Program-made: the position numbers and the translations under genes
Shown: positions 43,727-55,544 of the stretch, piece after piece
Layout of the letters: each line of letters starts with the position of its first letter
How positions within the stretch are numbered: the stretch's first letter is position 1
The notes under the pieces: generated by a model
Databases searched by the model: none
Told to the model about the DNA's origin: nothing
Seen by the model: only the letters and a program-made list of their open reading frames with translations
Assembly: GCA_029204225.1 (NCBI GenBank)
Contig: CM055095.1
Location: forward strand, 39,422,141-39,486,140
DNA: 64,000 bases
Source: Diphasiastrum complanatum
Lineage: Eukaryota > Streptophyta > Lycopodiopsida > Lycopodiales > Lycopodiaceae
Direction: 5' to 3'

Positions 43727-45611
43727 GGGCTCAAGTAGGGGCAATTTCCCCCAAATATTGAATACAAGGCCTAAGTCGACTTCAAAGACTACCACAGGTT
43801 TGACTGTTACAAGAGGCGATTTTTCGCTGCAGACTGTCAAGCTAGACCATTTGATCAATCTGGATGAGCTCTTGAGAACATTGGAACAAACCAAAAATGC
43901 AGAAGAGCTTGGCCGTGTGATGGAAAACTGGAAAGGGAAAATTTCGTTAAGGCTCATGGTTTCCATTTTGAATCAAGATACAGACTGGCAGAGGACGTTG
44001 GCTCTTCTTGACTGGATGATGGAGAAGGGTGGTTATCGACCGTCAATCTTTGCATACAATGTCGTTATAAAGAATGTCCTGAGAGCAAAGAATTGGGCTC
44101 TTGGGGAGGGACTGGTGGAGGAGATGATTAATAAAGGGCTATCACCTGACAAATTCACTTACTCTACAGTAATCAGCTCTTTTGGTAAGGCTAAAAAGCT
44201 TGACACTGCCTTCAAGTGGTTTAGAAGCATGGAGGAACAGGCTGTAAAACCAGATTTGGTAATCTACAGTACTCTGATTGAGCTAGCTGGGAAACTAAAG
44301 GATTATTCCAAAGCAATGTCATTGTTCTCCAAAGCAAAATCTGGAGGTATACTTCTTGATAGAGTTGTTTACAATTCCATGATCAATATATTTGGCAAAG
44401 CAAAGCTATTCAAGGAGGCAGAAAACCTTCTGTTGGAAATGAGATCTTCTGGGATTGCTCCGGACACTGTAAGTTACAGTACTCTAATCAACGCTTATTC
44501 TGAATCTGGAAAAATTTTGGAAGCCAAAAAATTGTTCTCTGAAATGAAGACAAAGGGTTGCTTAGCTGATCTCACCACCTGTAATATTATGATTGATGTT
44601 TATGGAAGGCTCGAATCAGTGAAAGAAGCTGAAAATCTCTTCTACAGCATAAAAAGAATGGGCCTTGACCCCAATGTAGTGACCTACAATACCCTTATCA
44701 AAGTTTATGGACAGTCTGAAATGCTTTCCGAGGCATTTGGTCTTTTTCATTACATGCAGAAACAGGGTATCACTCCAAATGTTGTCACATACAACACGGT
44801 GATTAACCTTCATGGAATGGCATACCAGCATGAAAAAGCTACAAATTTGGTGAATGAGATGCAGAAGCGGGGGATTGAGCCAACTGCAGTGACATATTCC
44901 ACCCTAATCTCTATCTATGAAAAAACTGGAAAGTTTGAAAAAGCAGTCTTCCTTTTTAAAGAGCTGAGGGCAAAAGGGTTTCCTTTGGATGAAATATTGT
45001 ATGAGTCCATGATCCTTGTCTATGAGCGAGCTGGTTTTATGGGGCATGCAAAACGTTTGCTGCTGGAGCTTAAGCAACCTGACATTGTTTCAAGGGACAC
45101 TGCAGTCAAAATACTGGCCAAGGCAGGAAAGGTAGAAGAAGCATCAAGGATTTTCTGGAAAGCTCAAGATGCTGGGGAGGTGAAAGATATATCAGTGTAT
45201 AAGGAGATGATGCAGCTTTTCATGAAGAATAAAAGAAGTTCCAATGTTGTAGAGGTATATGAGAGGATGAGGGCTGCAGGGTTTTTGCCTGATACCGAGA
45301 CATGCATGACTGTATTAGGAGCATATTGGCAGCTTCAGCTTCTCACAAACGCAGAGGAATTTTACAGAGAAATGCAAGATCATGGTTGCATCTTTGCAGA
45401 AGCAATCCATTGGAAGATGATGATGATGTATGGGCGTGCAGGCAAGATTGAAGCAGCAGAACAGGTTTTTGAAAAGTTAAAGGCAGAGGGAATTGTTCCT
45501 ATGAAGGATTTGTACCTTAACATGGTACGCGTCTATGAGAAGGCAAGCAGGCTTGATGATGCCTCAAGGACTTTCAAAGAGATGAAAGAAAGAGAAGCTC
45601 TGGCCGTGTAA
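43727..45611 (+). CDS. P-class pentatricopeptide-repeat protein, At5g39980-like (chloroplast)
   Basis: PPR proteins bind organelle RNA in a sequence-specific way. This exon encodes about 15 tandem 35-residue P-type repeats from about residue 70 (SIFAYNVVIKNVLRAKNW) to the end, without E or DYW domains, so RNA stabilisation or splicing rather than editing is expected. The block before the repeats (MVSILNQDTDWQRTLALLDW) and repeats such as VVTYNTLIKVYGQ, MGHAKRLLLELK and AVKILAKAGKVEEA align throughout with Arabidopsis At5g39980, which I recall as PDM3/EMB3140, needed for chloroplast RNA splicing. The frame is open from 43659; no ATG occurs in it before the repeats, so the start lies in an upstream exon. 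Acceptor chosen at TGATTGTAG (43726). Stop TAA at 45609. Intact, no stops. Confidence 0.9.
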
Positions 45612-46219
45612 ATGGTTAGAGGGCTTGGAAAGACCTACATTTCAAGCTTGATGCAAACCTGTTCTAGCTCAAGTAAAACCTATTGGGATGTAACTCATGC
45701 ATGTTTCCTATCGTGGAAAGCCTTCCTGACTTGTGACATGTAGTGGAGGAACAGTAGTCTAGGCTTTACCTTGTGGCTGCGCTTCCTCAATATCTTATAT
45801 TCAACCAAGTTGGTGCAATCCAATGAAGCGAACAGTGCAAATTTTACACCAAAGCATCAGGACAGGAGTTCCTTATTGGTTGCTGGTTTCAATGTTGTTG
45901 GCGTACAATAGCACTTGATGCGTTTAGACAAAGCTGGAGTCAAGAGCATTAAGGTACTTCTATATGCTTAAACTGTGTGATTCCAGATCAGACTATTTGT
46001 GCCCCAATTTTTTGTTAATCAAGAGCATAACTGAATAAAAACCATGTTTAAGAACAATCATCCATTTGACTCTCATTTAAGTCTTATTGAAGAAATTGTC
46101 AACTATCTTTCATCTTATATGGAGAGACTGTTTTACATCTTGACTAGTTGCAGTTTCTATCATAGAACTGGACGGGGCCTTTCTTTAATAGAGAACCTGG
46201 CATGTGTTTACGTTTTGTG
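45612..46219 (+). other. 3'UTR and intergenic sequence after the PPR gene
   Basis: No coding feature. AATAAA-like words occur near 46030 (GAATAAAAACC), a possible polyadenylation signal, though rather far from the stop. Confidence 0.45.
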
Positions 46220-47320
46220 GGGGGAACAGGTGTTTCTTTTGCCATTCATATCAGCATATCCAAAGATGTGGAATCTTCACCCTTTGTGGGTTTTATGGGA
46301 GTTGTGATGTCAATTGCTGATTTCCTGATGCTCACATTCTTGTTGAACAAAAGCTTCTAACAGCTAATGCGTGCTAGATGGTTATGGCAGCAGCTGCAGC
46401 AAATGATGTGGTTGCTTGGATTCTGTTTACTCTTGCTGTGGCTCTTTCAGGCTCAAACAATAGTCCTGCAACAGCTGCTTAGGTTCTTCTTTGGAGCCTT
46501 GAGCAAGTTACATATATGCTCCTTGTCATGAAATCATCATGTCTCAGAATGCTCACGCTCTTCTGAGTTAGAACCTCTGATAGAAATCTAGGTATGCATC
46601 ACTCTTGCTGGGGATCTAGGCACAGAGTCTGTTAATACTACATGATATATTTTGGAGCATTTGATATTTGGCTTGATAATCCTAAAAGGATGGACCATTT
46701 GCAGCAAGTGTTAATGCGAAGCCTCAAGATTTTGTGTTGATGCTGATGCTTTCTCTATACTTTGCATCAAGCTGCCTCGAAACTAGCATAGGATCTATTC
46801 ATGGAGCCAGATCTGGATGCCTTTTGTGCTGGTGATTCCAACTGCTTGTGTCGGAAAGACTCTTGGAACTTTCTCCGTTGGAACATGTCATTGAATGCAG
46901 GCAAGGAGAACACTGATGCTGTGTTCTCTCATGAATGCCAAAGGTTTGGTTGAGTTGATCGTGATGACCACTGAAAAGGAATGGAACTTAATGTGTTAAT
47001 CTTGTGTTTAGTCATTTCATTTGTGACTGTTCAGTTTACTTCTAGAAACAACTGTTAGTGAATCCTTTTTACCACAAATGTTAGTACAGTGGAGTGTTGG
47101 AACTCTGGGTTTTGAGCTGTAAATCAGTGTTTCTACGTTACACTCCCTGCTTTGTTGGTATTCTTGTTTATTGAGGCTTGTGATGTAGCTGTGTTTTTCG
47201 GTGGCTTAGATGATCAAGAAGCTCTGGCACTTTGCTGCGTTATGACTGAACATCCTTGGGTGAGATTTTGAGTGATAAGGTTTGTGGCTGGCTCCGAACC
47301 ACCACCCAATCAGGAAGGGC
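46220..47320 (+). pseudogene. CHX-type cation/H+ exchanger pseudogene
   Basis: Shifting frames reproduce a CHX protein in order: GTGVSFAIHISISKDVESSP, FVGFMGVVMSIADF, MVMAAAAANDVVAWILFTLA and VALSGSNNSPATAA (transmembrane exchanger domain, including the conserved ND pair), later GAFDIWLDNPK, FGGLDDQEALALCCVMTEHPWVRF and VIRFVAGSEP (C-terminal universal-stress-like domain). CHX members are Na+(K+)/H+ exchangers of the CPA2 family, usually about 800 residues with 10-12 membrane spans. Here the N-terminal third is missing and I count at least six frameshifts or stops. It is in the same orientation as the PPR gene, 0.6 kb downstream. Confidence 0.85.
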
Positions 47321-49609
47321 CTAAGTGCAACAGGGTTTCCAGGCTATCAAGTTCTCATAATGATTCCATTCGAAAGGGGACTCCTGAGACATTCCATATT
47401 GTGATCCTGGGATTGGATATAGAATAGGAAATTCAGCTAGATTGCTAAAGAAGCAGCAGGTTGGGCCATTACCTACTGAATGTTTTGACAATGTCCTTGA
47501 CAGTTGGTCTGGTTAAAATTTGATATTAGAGATCCTCAGTCCATACACGATACATCCACGTTGTCCATATATCTAGTTGTGTGACAGTTGTCTTAGGTAA
47601 TAACTCAACACAGTTTTGCTAATGAATTTGGATCCTATCAATATGTGCAACCGTTTAGATATCACAGCAAGACCCTAGAGGGCATGGTCTGGGAGCAACT
47701 AAACCTATTGGATACCAATTCTGTCATGCAGTTGAAAGAGGTGAGAGTTACACATAGTGCCTGTTCTCATCTTCTCTTGCACTATTATCAAGAACTATCC
47801 GATAGCTTAGATTGTTGATCTTGTACCTGGCCAGCCATGTCAGAGAGGGCTGCAGAATAGTCCATCATTCATGCAGTTTTTGAAGTTCTAGACAGGGCTG
47901 ACATTCTAGCCATTTACAAGTTGTGGGCATTTGGTCTGTGATAATAGTCACAATCTTTATGCAATGGCACCTGAGAAGTACTTCATATAGATGTCTAGGA
48001 GGTGAACCTGCAATGGGGAGCAAAAAAATATCATTGCATGTAAATTATCCACCCTTGTTCTTCTAGTTATGCAATGATCACTGGGTCAAACAAAATTTTT
48101 GCCATGAGATTGTTGGAGACTAGAAATTGTTTTATCATTAGTCCATGCATTTGTAAAGTAGTGGAATGTATCTGAGCCTTAAAGATCATTAACATGGCTA
48201 TTTGCTGGATGGCATGTTCTGAGAAGCTGTGTGATGCAGTGTTAAATATAATTATGGCGGTGTACAAGGTTCTATGGTGGTTGGCTTCTAGAAGCCCTAA
48301 GTTGAGGTGTGGTCTAATGACGCCACATTGAAAATAAATCACACCAGCTATGCTATGTTGTCTATTACTTGTAGAGCATATAAAAGGGCCATTATTGTTT
48401 GTAAGAGAGACCCATCACAAATTCGTGACTTTTTATGTAATAAGCCAAAGCTGGCCTAGAGATTGTGCCAGAGTCTATATCCTCAACCAATTGTCTAAAT
48501 ACTTATTTGTGTAAGATGTGAGTCCTATCTGAGCATCGTTCTTGGCAGTCATGTTTATCTCTTGAAGGTTCATACTTGCTTTCCATCATGTTGTGCTTTT
48601 TACTTGGAAAAAGCTTCATGCCTATCTTGTTTAAGATTTGTGCTTGTCTTTTTCTTGCTTGTGTCCAGGGGGATCTAGAAAATATTCTTCATGCTGAACT
48701 ATGACGATTCTGTCATTTTTAATGCAAATCTGAACAAGATTGTGTCAGCTTCTTCTCCCAATGACACACTTGATATTACAACAGTCTACCTAAGAAGAGC
48801 ATTCTAATCCACTTGAAAAGAACCTCTATTGTGTATAATGGACCTAAAGTCTTGTTTGATCTACCTAGAGACTAACTTTATGTCATCGATCTATAAAAAA
48901 TGAGATCGTACAAACAATGACCAGCCTCCTACGTCAAAGAATTGACTTCAAGACATCATTCGAGTGCCTTTTATCAATGGACACTCTATGTTTTGTCAAC
49001 ACCTCATAGGGGTCATTATTGTATATCAATGACACACCTGCCCATGGTTGCATCCTGAATACAACCTGTCTTAACAACTTACTTTGCAGCAATCACACTT
49101 GACATTTATTTATTCTACTTCAACAATTAGAAAATAAAAAAAGCATTGTACGAACTTGTCTTGTGAAAGATGTAACTTTTTTAACTCACAAATCCCGACA
49201 GAGTATAACTTACTTTCAAATGTCACCATATATAGTGAAGTGATGTACTATCATCGATCAATGAGACACATGCGAATTACACTCTAATTTAGAGAACCTA
49301 TTTATGACATGTCATCAACAATTTTAGCCGAATGAGGCTTGAAAATTTTATCGGAGACCTACTAAGGTGTACCTAGCCTAATCACCACTTGCGCTAGCAT
49401 TCCACAATCTTTTTGATACTTGTATAGACCTTTGAATTCACATCAAAGACAAAGGCATATTGACCGAGGAAAGAAGCACTATCATAAAGTGGTAGATTGA
49501 GCAACGTAGAATACGGCCCTAAGCCTATAGCTCACTGCCATATGGTAGTGGAAATTTCTCATATTCCTTGAGCCTTTCAAAGGCTTGCAAATTAAAGTAA
49601 TTGGGAATG
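47321..49609. other. No recognisable gene
   Basis: AT-rich. The first 0.5 kb may hold the eroded CHX C-terminus, but I cannot align it. Open frames at 48067-48342 and 49525-49710 show no recognisable features. Confidence 0.45.
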
Positions 49610-49679
49610 GTCCTTTTAGTGACCTTTGCACCTAATAAAATGATTGTAGAGTAATGGGTGTAAAGGTCACTAAAAGGAC
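49610..49679. repeat. Hairpin: 23-bp inverted repeat with a 24-base loop
   Basis: GTCCTTTTAGTGACCTTTGC at 49610-49629 (continuing ACC) is matched by its reverse complement at 49657-49679 with one mismatch. It could be the centre of a foldback element or a hairpin RNA precursor. No flanking terminal repeats were seen. Confidence 0.7.
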
Positions 49680-50200
49680 TTTTCTCAGGGGTAAAGGATT
49701 CTCTTGGCATTTTATATTCTGACTAATTTTGTTTTATGGCACATTAATTTTGACTTTTTACGAGGCATAATGTGTTGTCCCAAATTTGTTACGGACATTT
49801 TGTGAGTTGTAAAATGTTTTTGAAAAATTATGGACTTCAAGATCTCGTAATGTGTCACATGTCACTTTCACAAATAATAATCTACTTCACAGTTGATATT
49901 ATAGTCTTTTTCCATAAAACAACCATGTGCAAAGTTGAAACCATAATTTTTAGAGAAATGAAATTCTTTGCATTTCAATGCACTTCAGACATATGAATCG
50001 AATTGCCAATCCTTTACTATTGTAATTTGCATGTTGCCATATGGCAAGTGCAATACTTTAATCATTGGCCCTTTTAATGGAAACTTTAACATGAGTGAAG
50101 TTTTCTTTTAAACATTTAATAGGTTGAAATATTTGATTTTGAATATCTTCTAAATATAAAATAAAAAGAGTCCAAAAAAAGACAATGTTAAAAAAAAATA
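49680..50200. other. No recognisable gene
   Basis: AT-rich intergenic DNA, no features seen. Confidence 0.5.
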
Positions 50201-50822
50201 ATCCGCTTGTTGCTATTTATGATCGCTAGCGGATGACTTGCAAGGACTTGCAAGCGACAGCTTGTGCCTCTTTGCTCACAAAAGTTGGCGAGGCTTGTGC
50301 TCACTATAGGCCATAGCTTGTAGGTGTCTATCCCCTACCATATACGAAGCATGTCAAGAAGTCGAGCCAATGTAGCATCTAACAAGAAGTCAATGAAGTA
50401 CATTGACAAATTAAAGCATGACATTGAAATTAAAGTATTGAGGCACCAAAATGGTGGCAAAATAAGAAAAGTAAAAATCATTATGTCAAGGATCTTTCTA
50501 GCCGTATAGTTAGCTATTTGCAAGCAATCAACAGTCACACAAATAATTATAAAGAGATATCACTCCACAACCCAAGAGAACACTTTTTGAACTGTATTCA
50601 CAAAAAGACTAATGAGTACATATATATATTATTATTTTGGGGGGCACCGTTGCATGGTGTTACGGTCCCTGTTACGGGACGCGTGCCCCGACTCTACTCA
50701 ACATGTACCGTCAAATTGGCAGACATGCAGACTGTTACATAAACAGTAAAAATTCAAAAATATTGCTAAAACAGGAAATAGTCATGGACTTGTAAAGAAA
50801 CTCGGGCTTACTTATTCTAGCA
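50201..50822 (-). mobile_element. Copia element 5: 3' LTR (left end uncertain)
   Basis: On the minus strand the purine tract CTCAAAGGAGAG (50834-50823) is followed by TGCTAGAATAAGTAAGCCC, the LTR start at 50822. The LTR continues to the left and contains the palindromic GGGGCACGCGTCCCG at 50675-50690, a word also present in the LTR at 15.7 kb. The left end and a partner LTR are not found. Confidence 0.55.
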
Positions 50823-50834
50823 CTCTCCTTTGAG

Positions 50835-52260
50835 CCCTAGTTAACTTTCTTACAAAGAACTTTTCTCTAAAAACTCAAACTTATCAATTGTTAAAGCTTT
50901 AGTAAGTATATCAGCTAACTGATCCTCTGTCTTACAATGCACTACATCTATTTCATTAGATAACAAGTTATCTCTAATGAAATGATATTTAATCTCTATA
51001 TGCTTTCAATACAGGATTTTTAGCTAGTTGGATAGCGTTGTGGCTATCACATCTAATTATAGTAGGCTTACTATGTGGAGTTTTCTTCTAACATTTTTCT
51101 TAGCCAAACTGCTGCCTGCGTAGCCGAACACAGTGCTTTGTATTCTGCTTCCGTAGTAGAAAGAGCAACTGTGTCTTGTTTCTTACTAGACCAAGAGAAT
51201 ACACCATTACCAACATGAAAAACATACTCTGTGGTAGATCTCTTGTCATCAATACAACCTGCCCAATCTAAATCAACAAAGCCCTGTAAAACTGGTAAAG
51301 TCTGATGCCTCTCATATAACAATCCATGGATTAACATCCTTTTCACATAACGAAGAATTCTCTTCGTTGCTTTCCAATGAGTCTCCCTAGGAGTAGCCAT
51401 GAATTGACTCACAACACTTACAATATAACTTATATCAGGACGACTAGTTGTGAGATAAATCAGTGAACCAACTAATTGACGAAATAAAGTAGCATCAACT
51501 AGGCTAAGTGCACTCTCATCCTGGTTAGATAGTTTGTTACCAACCTCCATAGGTGTAGATATTGGCTTGCTATTGCACATTTTAAAATGCTTCAGAATCT
51601 CGTTCACGTACTTTGTTTGTGTTAATGCGATGTTATTATGTCTTTGCCAGATTTCCACTCCCAAACAATAGTGCATTAAACCAAGATCAGTCATATCAAA
51701 ACTGGAAGATAGATCCTTCTTGATTGCACTAATCAAATCATCATCATTACTTGTGATTATGAAGTCTACATACAACACAATCAGTGTGATGCTAGAATCA
51801 TGAACAAAGTAGTAAAGATTGAAATCTGAAGAAGTGCGTGTCAAACCTTTAGATAGGAGATACTCATCGAAGTGGCTGTACCTAGCATGTGGTGCTTCCT
51901 TCAATCCATATAAGGCCTTCTTTAATTTGCATACTTTGTTTTCCATGCCATGTACCACAAAACCACTAGGTTGCTCCATGTACACTTCTTTTTCAAGCTT
52001 ACCATTCAAAAAAGCGAACTTTACATCCATTTGATGTAGATTCCATCCAACAATCACCATGTGAAGTGTGCTCCATTTAGCCACATGAGTGAAGGTCTCC
52101 TCGTAGTCAATTCCCTTCCTTTGCGCATAATCCTTTACTACAAGACTTGCTTTATGTTTTGCAATACTTCCATCGGCATTGTACTTTGTCCTATATACCC
52201 ATTTATTGCCAATCGGGTCTTTTGCCCTTTGGAAAATCCACTATCTCCCAAGTGTCATGG
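50835..52260 (-). pseudogene. Copia element 5: RT and RNase H
   Basis: Mostly a 337-codon frame (52084-51071). LHQMDVKFAFLNGKLEKEVYM, CKLKKALYGLKEAPHARY, then IVLYVDFIITSNDD: the catalytic YVDD has become YVDF, so polymerase activity should be lost. FDMTDLGLMHYCLG, FRQLVGSLIYLTTSRPDISY, HWKATKRILRYVKRM; RNase H: FVDLDWAGCIDDKRST, VALSTTEAEYKAL. The C-terminus (QLADILTKAL) is in other frames at about 50930-50890. The first RT blocks (FPKGKRP, KGLCAKEGN) lie in other frames at 52230-52090. Confidence 0.88.
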
Positions 52261-53115
52261 TGGTTGATGGAATCAATCTCCTCTTGCATATCTTTTTGCC
52301 ATATCTCTTGATTTTTGGCCTCCTCAAAGCAAGAAGGTTCAATAGATGAAATGATAGTGCTCATAAGCGCAAGATTTATCTAAAATTTGTTGGGTTTCTT
52401 CTTCTCTCTTATGAAATGTCGTAGCTCTCCCTCTTGGCTAGATTCGACAACTTCCCCTTCCTTGTCACTCATGAGCTTAATGTACCATTTTGGTAGTTTG
52501 TGTTGGGGTGATCCGTTGTGAGGTGAGTAGGAATCCTAAGGTGCATCCCGCTCCTTCCTTTTATCACCTGCTACCTCAGTCTTTTCTGATCCAATAGATT
52601 TGTTTTTTGCTCTCCATCCACGTCTCTCATCATCATCTCGATGATCTTCCTGTAGTGGTGGAGTTGCTTCATCCTCATTGAGAAGCTTGGATAGTTCATC
52701 AATATTCTTTTCTTCATCTCCAAATTTGTGGATCTCATCAAACAATACATTACGATTTATGTGCATGCATAGTCCAATTGGATCATAGCACCTATATCCC
52801 TTAGTTTGTTCATCATATCTTGTAAAAATGCAATTCAAGGCCTTTACTTGCATTTTGGCTCTTTCGCTCTTAGGTATATGGACATACACTTGGCATCCAA
52901 ATACTCGCAACCTATCCATCTTAGGTTTCTTACCACTTAATGCCTCCTCGGCTGTGTGATTACATAGAACTTCTACTTTGCAATAATACAACAGTTTTGA
53001 TGGCTTCGCCTAAAAAAGAATCAGTAACTCCCATATGTGTCATCATTTCCCTAGCACCCTCGACAATGCTACAATTCTTCCTTTCAGATATCCCATTTTG
53101 TTGAGGTGTATCAAC
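52261..53115 (-). pseudogene. Copia element 5: integrase C-terminal part, interrupted
   Basis: Open frame 52991-52536: EEALSGKKPKMDRLRVFGCQVY, ALNCIFTRYDEQTKGYRCYDP and NVLFDEIHK, then a linker. Just before it, in another frame, is TPQQNGISERKN (about 53110-53075), which includes the catalytic Glu. The upstream part of integrase, protease and gag do not continue: at about 53116 the sequence changes to the LTR of element 6. Thus element 6 (or a rearrangement) cut this integrase. Confidence 0.85.
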
Positions 53116-53162
53116 TTGTGTCGGTCAACAATTTAGCATCGTTGACACTGACGAGGACGTCG

Positions 53163-53965
53163 TTGATTCTCTCACTTCGCATTTTACGTGAAGTGGTTTT
53201 CTCTCACTTCGCAAATTTTGGAAAGTGACTGGGAATGTTCCTCGTTCAAAATAGATGACCTTCGACATTTTTCTCTCTCTTCAAGATTTTGCGAAAAAGC
53301 CGAAGCTGCCCTGAAAAAGGCGAAGGTGCCCTTGAAAAAAGACGAAGGTGCCCTTGAAACAATTTAACTTAAAAATAGATGACCTTCGGCATTTTCTCTC
53401 TCTTTGGAATTTTGCGAAAAAGCCGAAGGTGCCTTTAAAATAATTAAATTTTTGATAGTAGATGACCTTCGGCATTTTCTCTCTCTTTGAGATTTTGCGT
53501 AAAAGCCGAAGGTGCCTTTAAAATAGTTAATTTTTGAACTATGAAAGTTTTGCATTTTGGAAAAATGCAAAACGATCGAAGCTGTGGAAAACAAAGTTCA
53601 TTTCTGCAGATTGTTGCGACACTTAGTGTAATTCTGCAGACTTGTTCTAAATGCTAGTTTTTGGAAGTCCTTGAAGATGGCCAAGTCTTCAATGACTTCA
53701 AGTAATTGAACTTAACATCTAAAACTTGAAATTATAATAGGATTGATTACCCTTTGCTGGAGATCAGCCAGAAGCCCGTTGTAGATGTTCTTCAAATAAA
53801 TTGGTTGTCTAAGTTTTGTGATTCCTGCAGGTATCAGATGAGCAAACGTAGAACCAAAGTTGGTTTCACCTGACCCTAGATCAATGATCAATAAATATGC
53901 AGGAAGAATCATGAAATAAAATTAGTCATTCACCAAGGAAGAAACTGTGGGCTTAATTTCCAACA
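53163..53965 (-). mobile_element. Copia element 6: 3' LTR, U3 part
   Basis: On the minus strand the LTR starts TGTTGGAAATTAAGCCC (53965) after the purine tract CTTAAGGGAGAC. Near the left end are four direct copies of a unit containing AAAGCCGAAGGTGCC and TTTTGCGAAAA (53290-53525, about 70 bases each). The last ~100 bases (53164-53263) recur at 57932-58033. R and U5 are missing on this side. The bases 53119-53162 belong to neither and are unassigned. Confidence 0.75.
53290..53525 (-). repeat. Tandem repeats in the U3 of element 6
   Basis: Units of roughly 70-90 bases with GCCGAAGGTGCC, TTTAAAATAATTAA and GACCTTCGGCATTTTC. Three good copies plus one partial. The minus-strand frames across them repeat GTFGFFAK-type peptides and are artefacts. 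Confidence 0.8.
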
Positions 53966-53977
53966 GTCTCCCTTAAG

Positions 53978-55520
53978 GTCACGGTTGGTGCCTTGGTATC
54001 TTCATTAGGTTTAGCATGTTGAAGAACTTCTGGCGCTTGATCTTGGGAAGTGCTTTGGTGAAGATGTTTGCGGCCATTTATGTTGTGGAGCAGTATTGAA
54101 GGATCACTTGCCATAAGAAAACTTTCTCCCGAATGAAATGATACTGGATTTCTATGTTCTTGGATTTGCCATGAAATCTGGAATGTGACAGTGAAATACA
54201 GCTCAAGTTGTCACACGTAAGGGTGGTAGCATTGAATAGAGTGTGATGTAAGTCATGAAGTAATAACCTGATCCATACAGCTTCCTTTGAAGCTTGACAT
54301 GTTGTGATGTACTCTGCCTCTGTCTAAGAAAGCGCAACTAATTTTTGCTTCCTTGAGTTCTACGAAATCGGTCCCCTTGCCAGATAGAAACAGATTCCGA
54401 AGGCAGATTTTCTAGTAGAGACTGTTCTTCCCCAATCTGAGTCGGAGTAGCCTCACAGGACGAGTGGGTCGATAGCATTTCCATCATAACATAAAATGTG
54501 ATCTAAACTTCCCTGAATATATCTCATCACTCTCTTTAGTGCTTTCCAATGAGAGATCCTAGGATTAGACATGAATTTACTTAATGTGCTAACAGTGTAT
54601 GCTAAATCTGGTCTAGTACACAACATTGCATACATTAGAGATCCGATTAGTGAATGATAAGGGTAGTTCGCTAAGTCGAGTACTTCACTATCAGTCTTAG
54701 TACAAGAAGGTTTAGTCAATACAATACTTGGATCCATTGGAGTATCACTTGGTTTGCAATCAGACATATGAAACTTTTCTAAAATGCCTTTTAGATATGT
54801 CTGCTCCCTAAGATAGATCTTCTTCTGAAGTCTATCTCTAGTAATGTGAATTCCTAGCAAAGAATGAACAGCTCCTAAATCAGTCATGTCAAATTCCTTT
54901 GACAGATCACTCTTAGTAGTGTGCAGAAGAGAAGTGTCATTAGACTAAATAAATACATCATCTATGTAAAGAGCTATGTGAACTGAATTGATGCCTATAT
55001 GCTTTGAATAAACATTACAATTAGCTGAATTGTTTGCAAATCCTAATTGAATGAGATAAGAGTTGATTCTATCGAACCATGCTCTTGCAGCCTATTTCAG
55101 ACCGTAGATTGCTTTGTGAAGCTTGCACACTTTGTGCTCTTGGCCTTTGACTTCGAATCCTTCCGGTTGGAAGGGTACAACTCCTCTTCGACATTGCCAT
55201 TGAGGAATGATGTCTTGACATCCTCATTTGGTGCATCTCGAGGTCTTCCACGGCTTCTAATGCAATCAGAGTCCTGATTGACTACATATTGACGACATGA
55301 CTGAAAATTTCATGATAATCCACTCCTTAGACTTGAGTGAATCCTTTAGCCACCATCTGTGCTTTCCATTTTGTAATGGAACCATCAGAGTTGATCTTCT
55401 TCTTAAAGATCCACTTGTTGTCGATAACTCTCTTGTGAGTGTAGAAGTCAACTAGTGTCCAGGTCTGATTCGCCAAAAGTGAGTTATACTCGCTTTCCAT
55501 AGCTTCTTGCCACTTCACAA
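53978..55520 (-). pseudogene. Copia element 6: RT and RNase H
   Basis: Minus strand. RT begins WQEAMESEYNSLLANQTW and VIDNKWIFKKKINSDGS, KAQMVAKGFTQV (55518-55327). Then fragments around 55270-55050 (LDVKTSFLNG-like), IALYIDDVFI with catalytic YIDD near 54960 and a stop just after, FDMTDLGAVHSLLGIHITRD, YPYHSLIGSLMYAMLCTRPDL and HWKALKRVMRYIQG (54887-54453). RNase H: SDSDWG and KLVALS, TEAEYI in other frames to about 54330; tail ANIFTKALPK near 54050. Stops throughout. Confidence 0.85.
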
Positions 55521-55544
55521 CATCCTTGGAGTTAATTGCTTCGG

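Noticed and set aside
44616-44831. Minus-strand open frame inside the PPR gene
   Set aside because: Shadow of the PPR coding sequence; no independent evidence.
51819-52267. Plus-strand open frames over copia element 5
   Set aside because: Antisense shadows of RT and linker.
53281-53594. Repeat peptide GTFGFFAK as a novel protein
   Set aside because: Encoded by LTR tandem repeats in U3, no start context and no conservation of a single frame.
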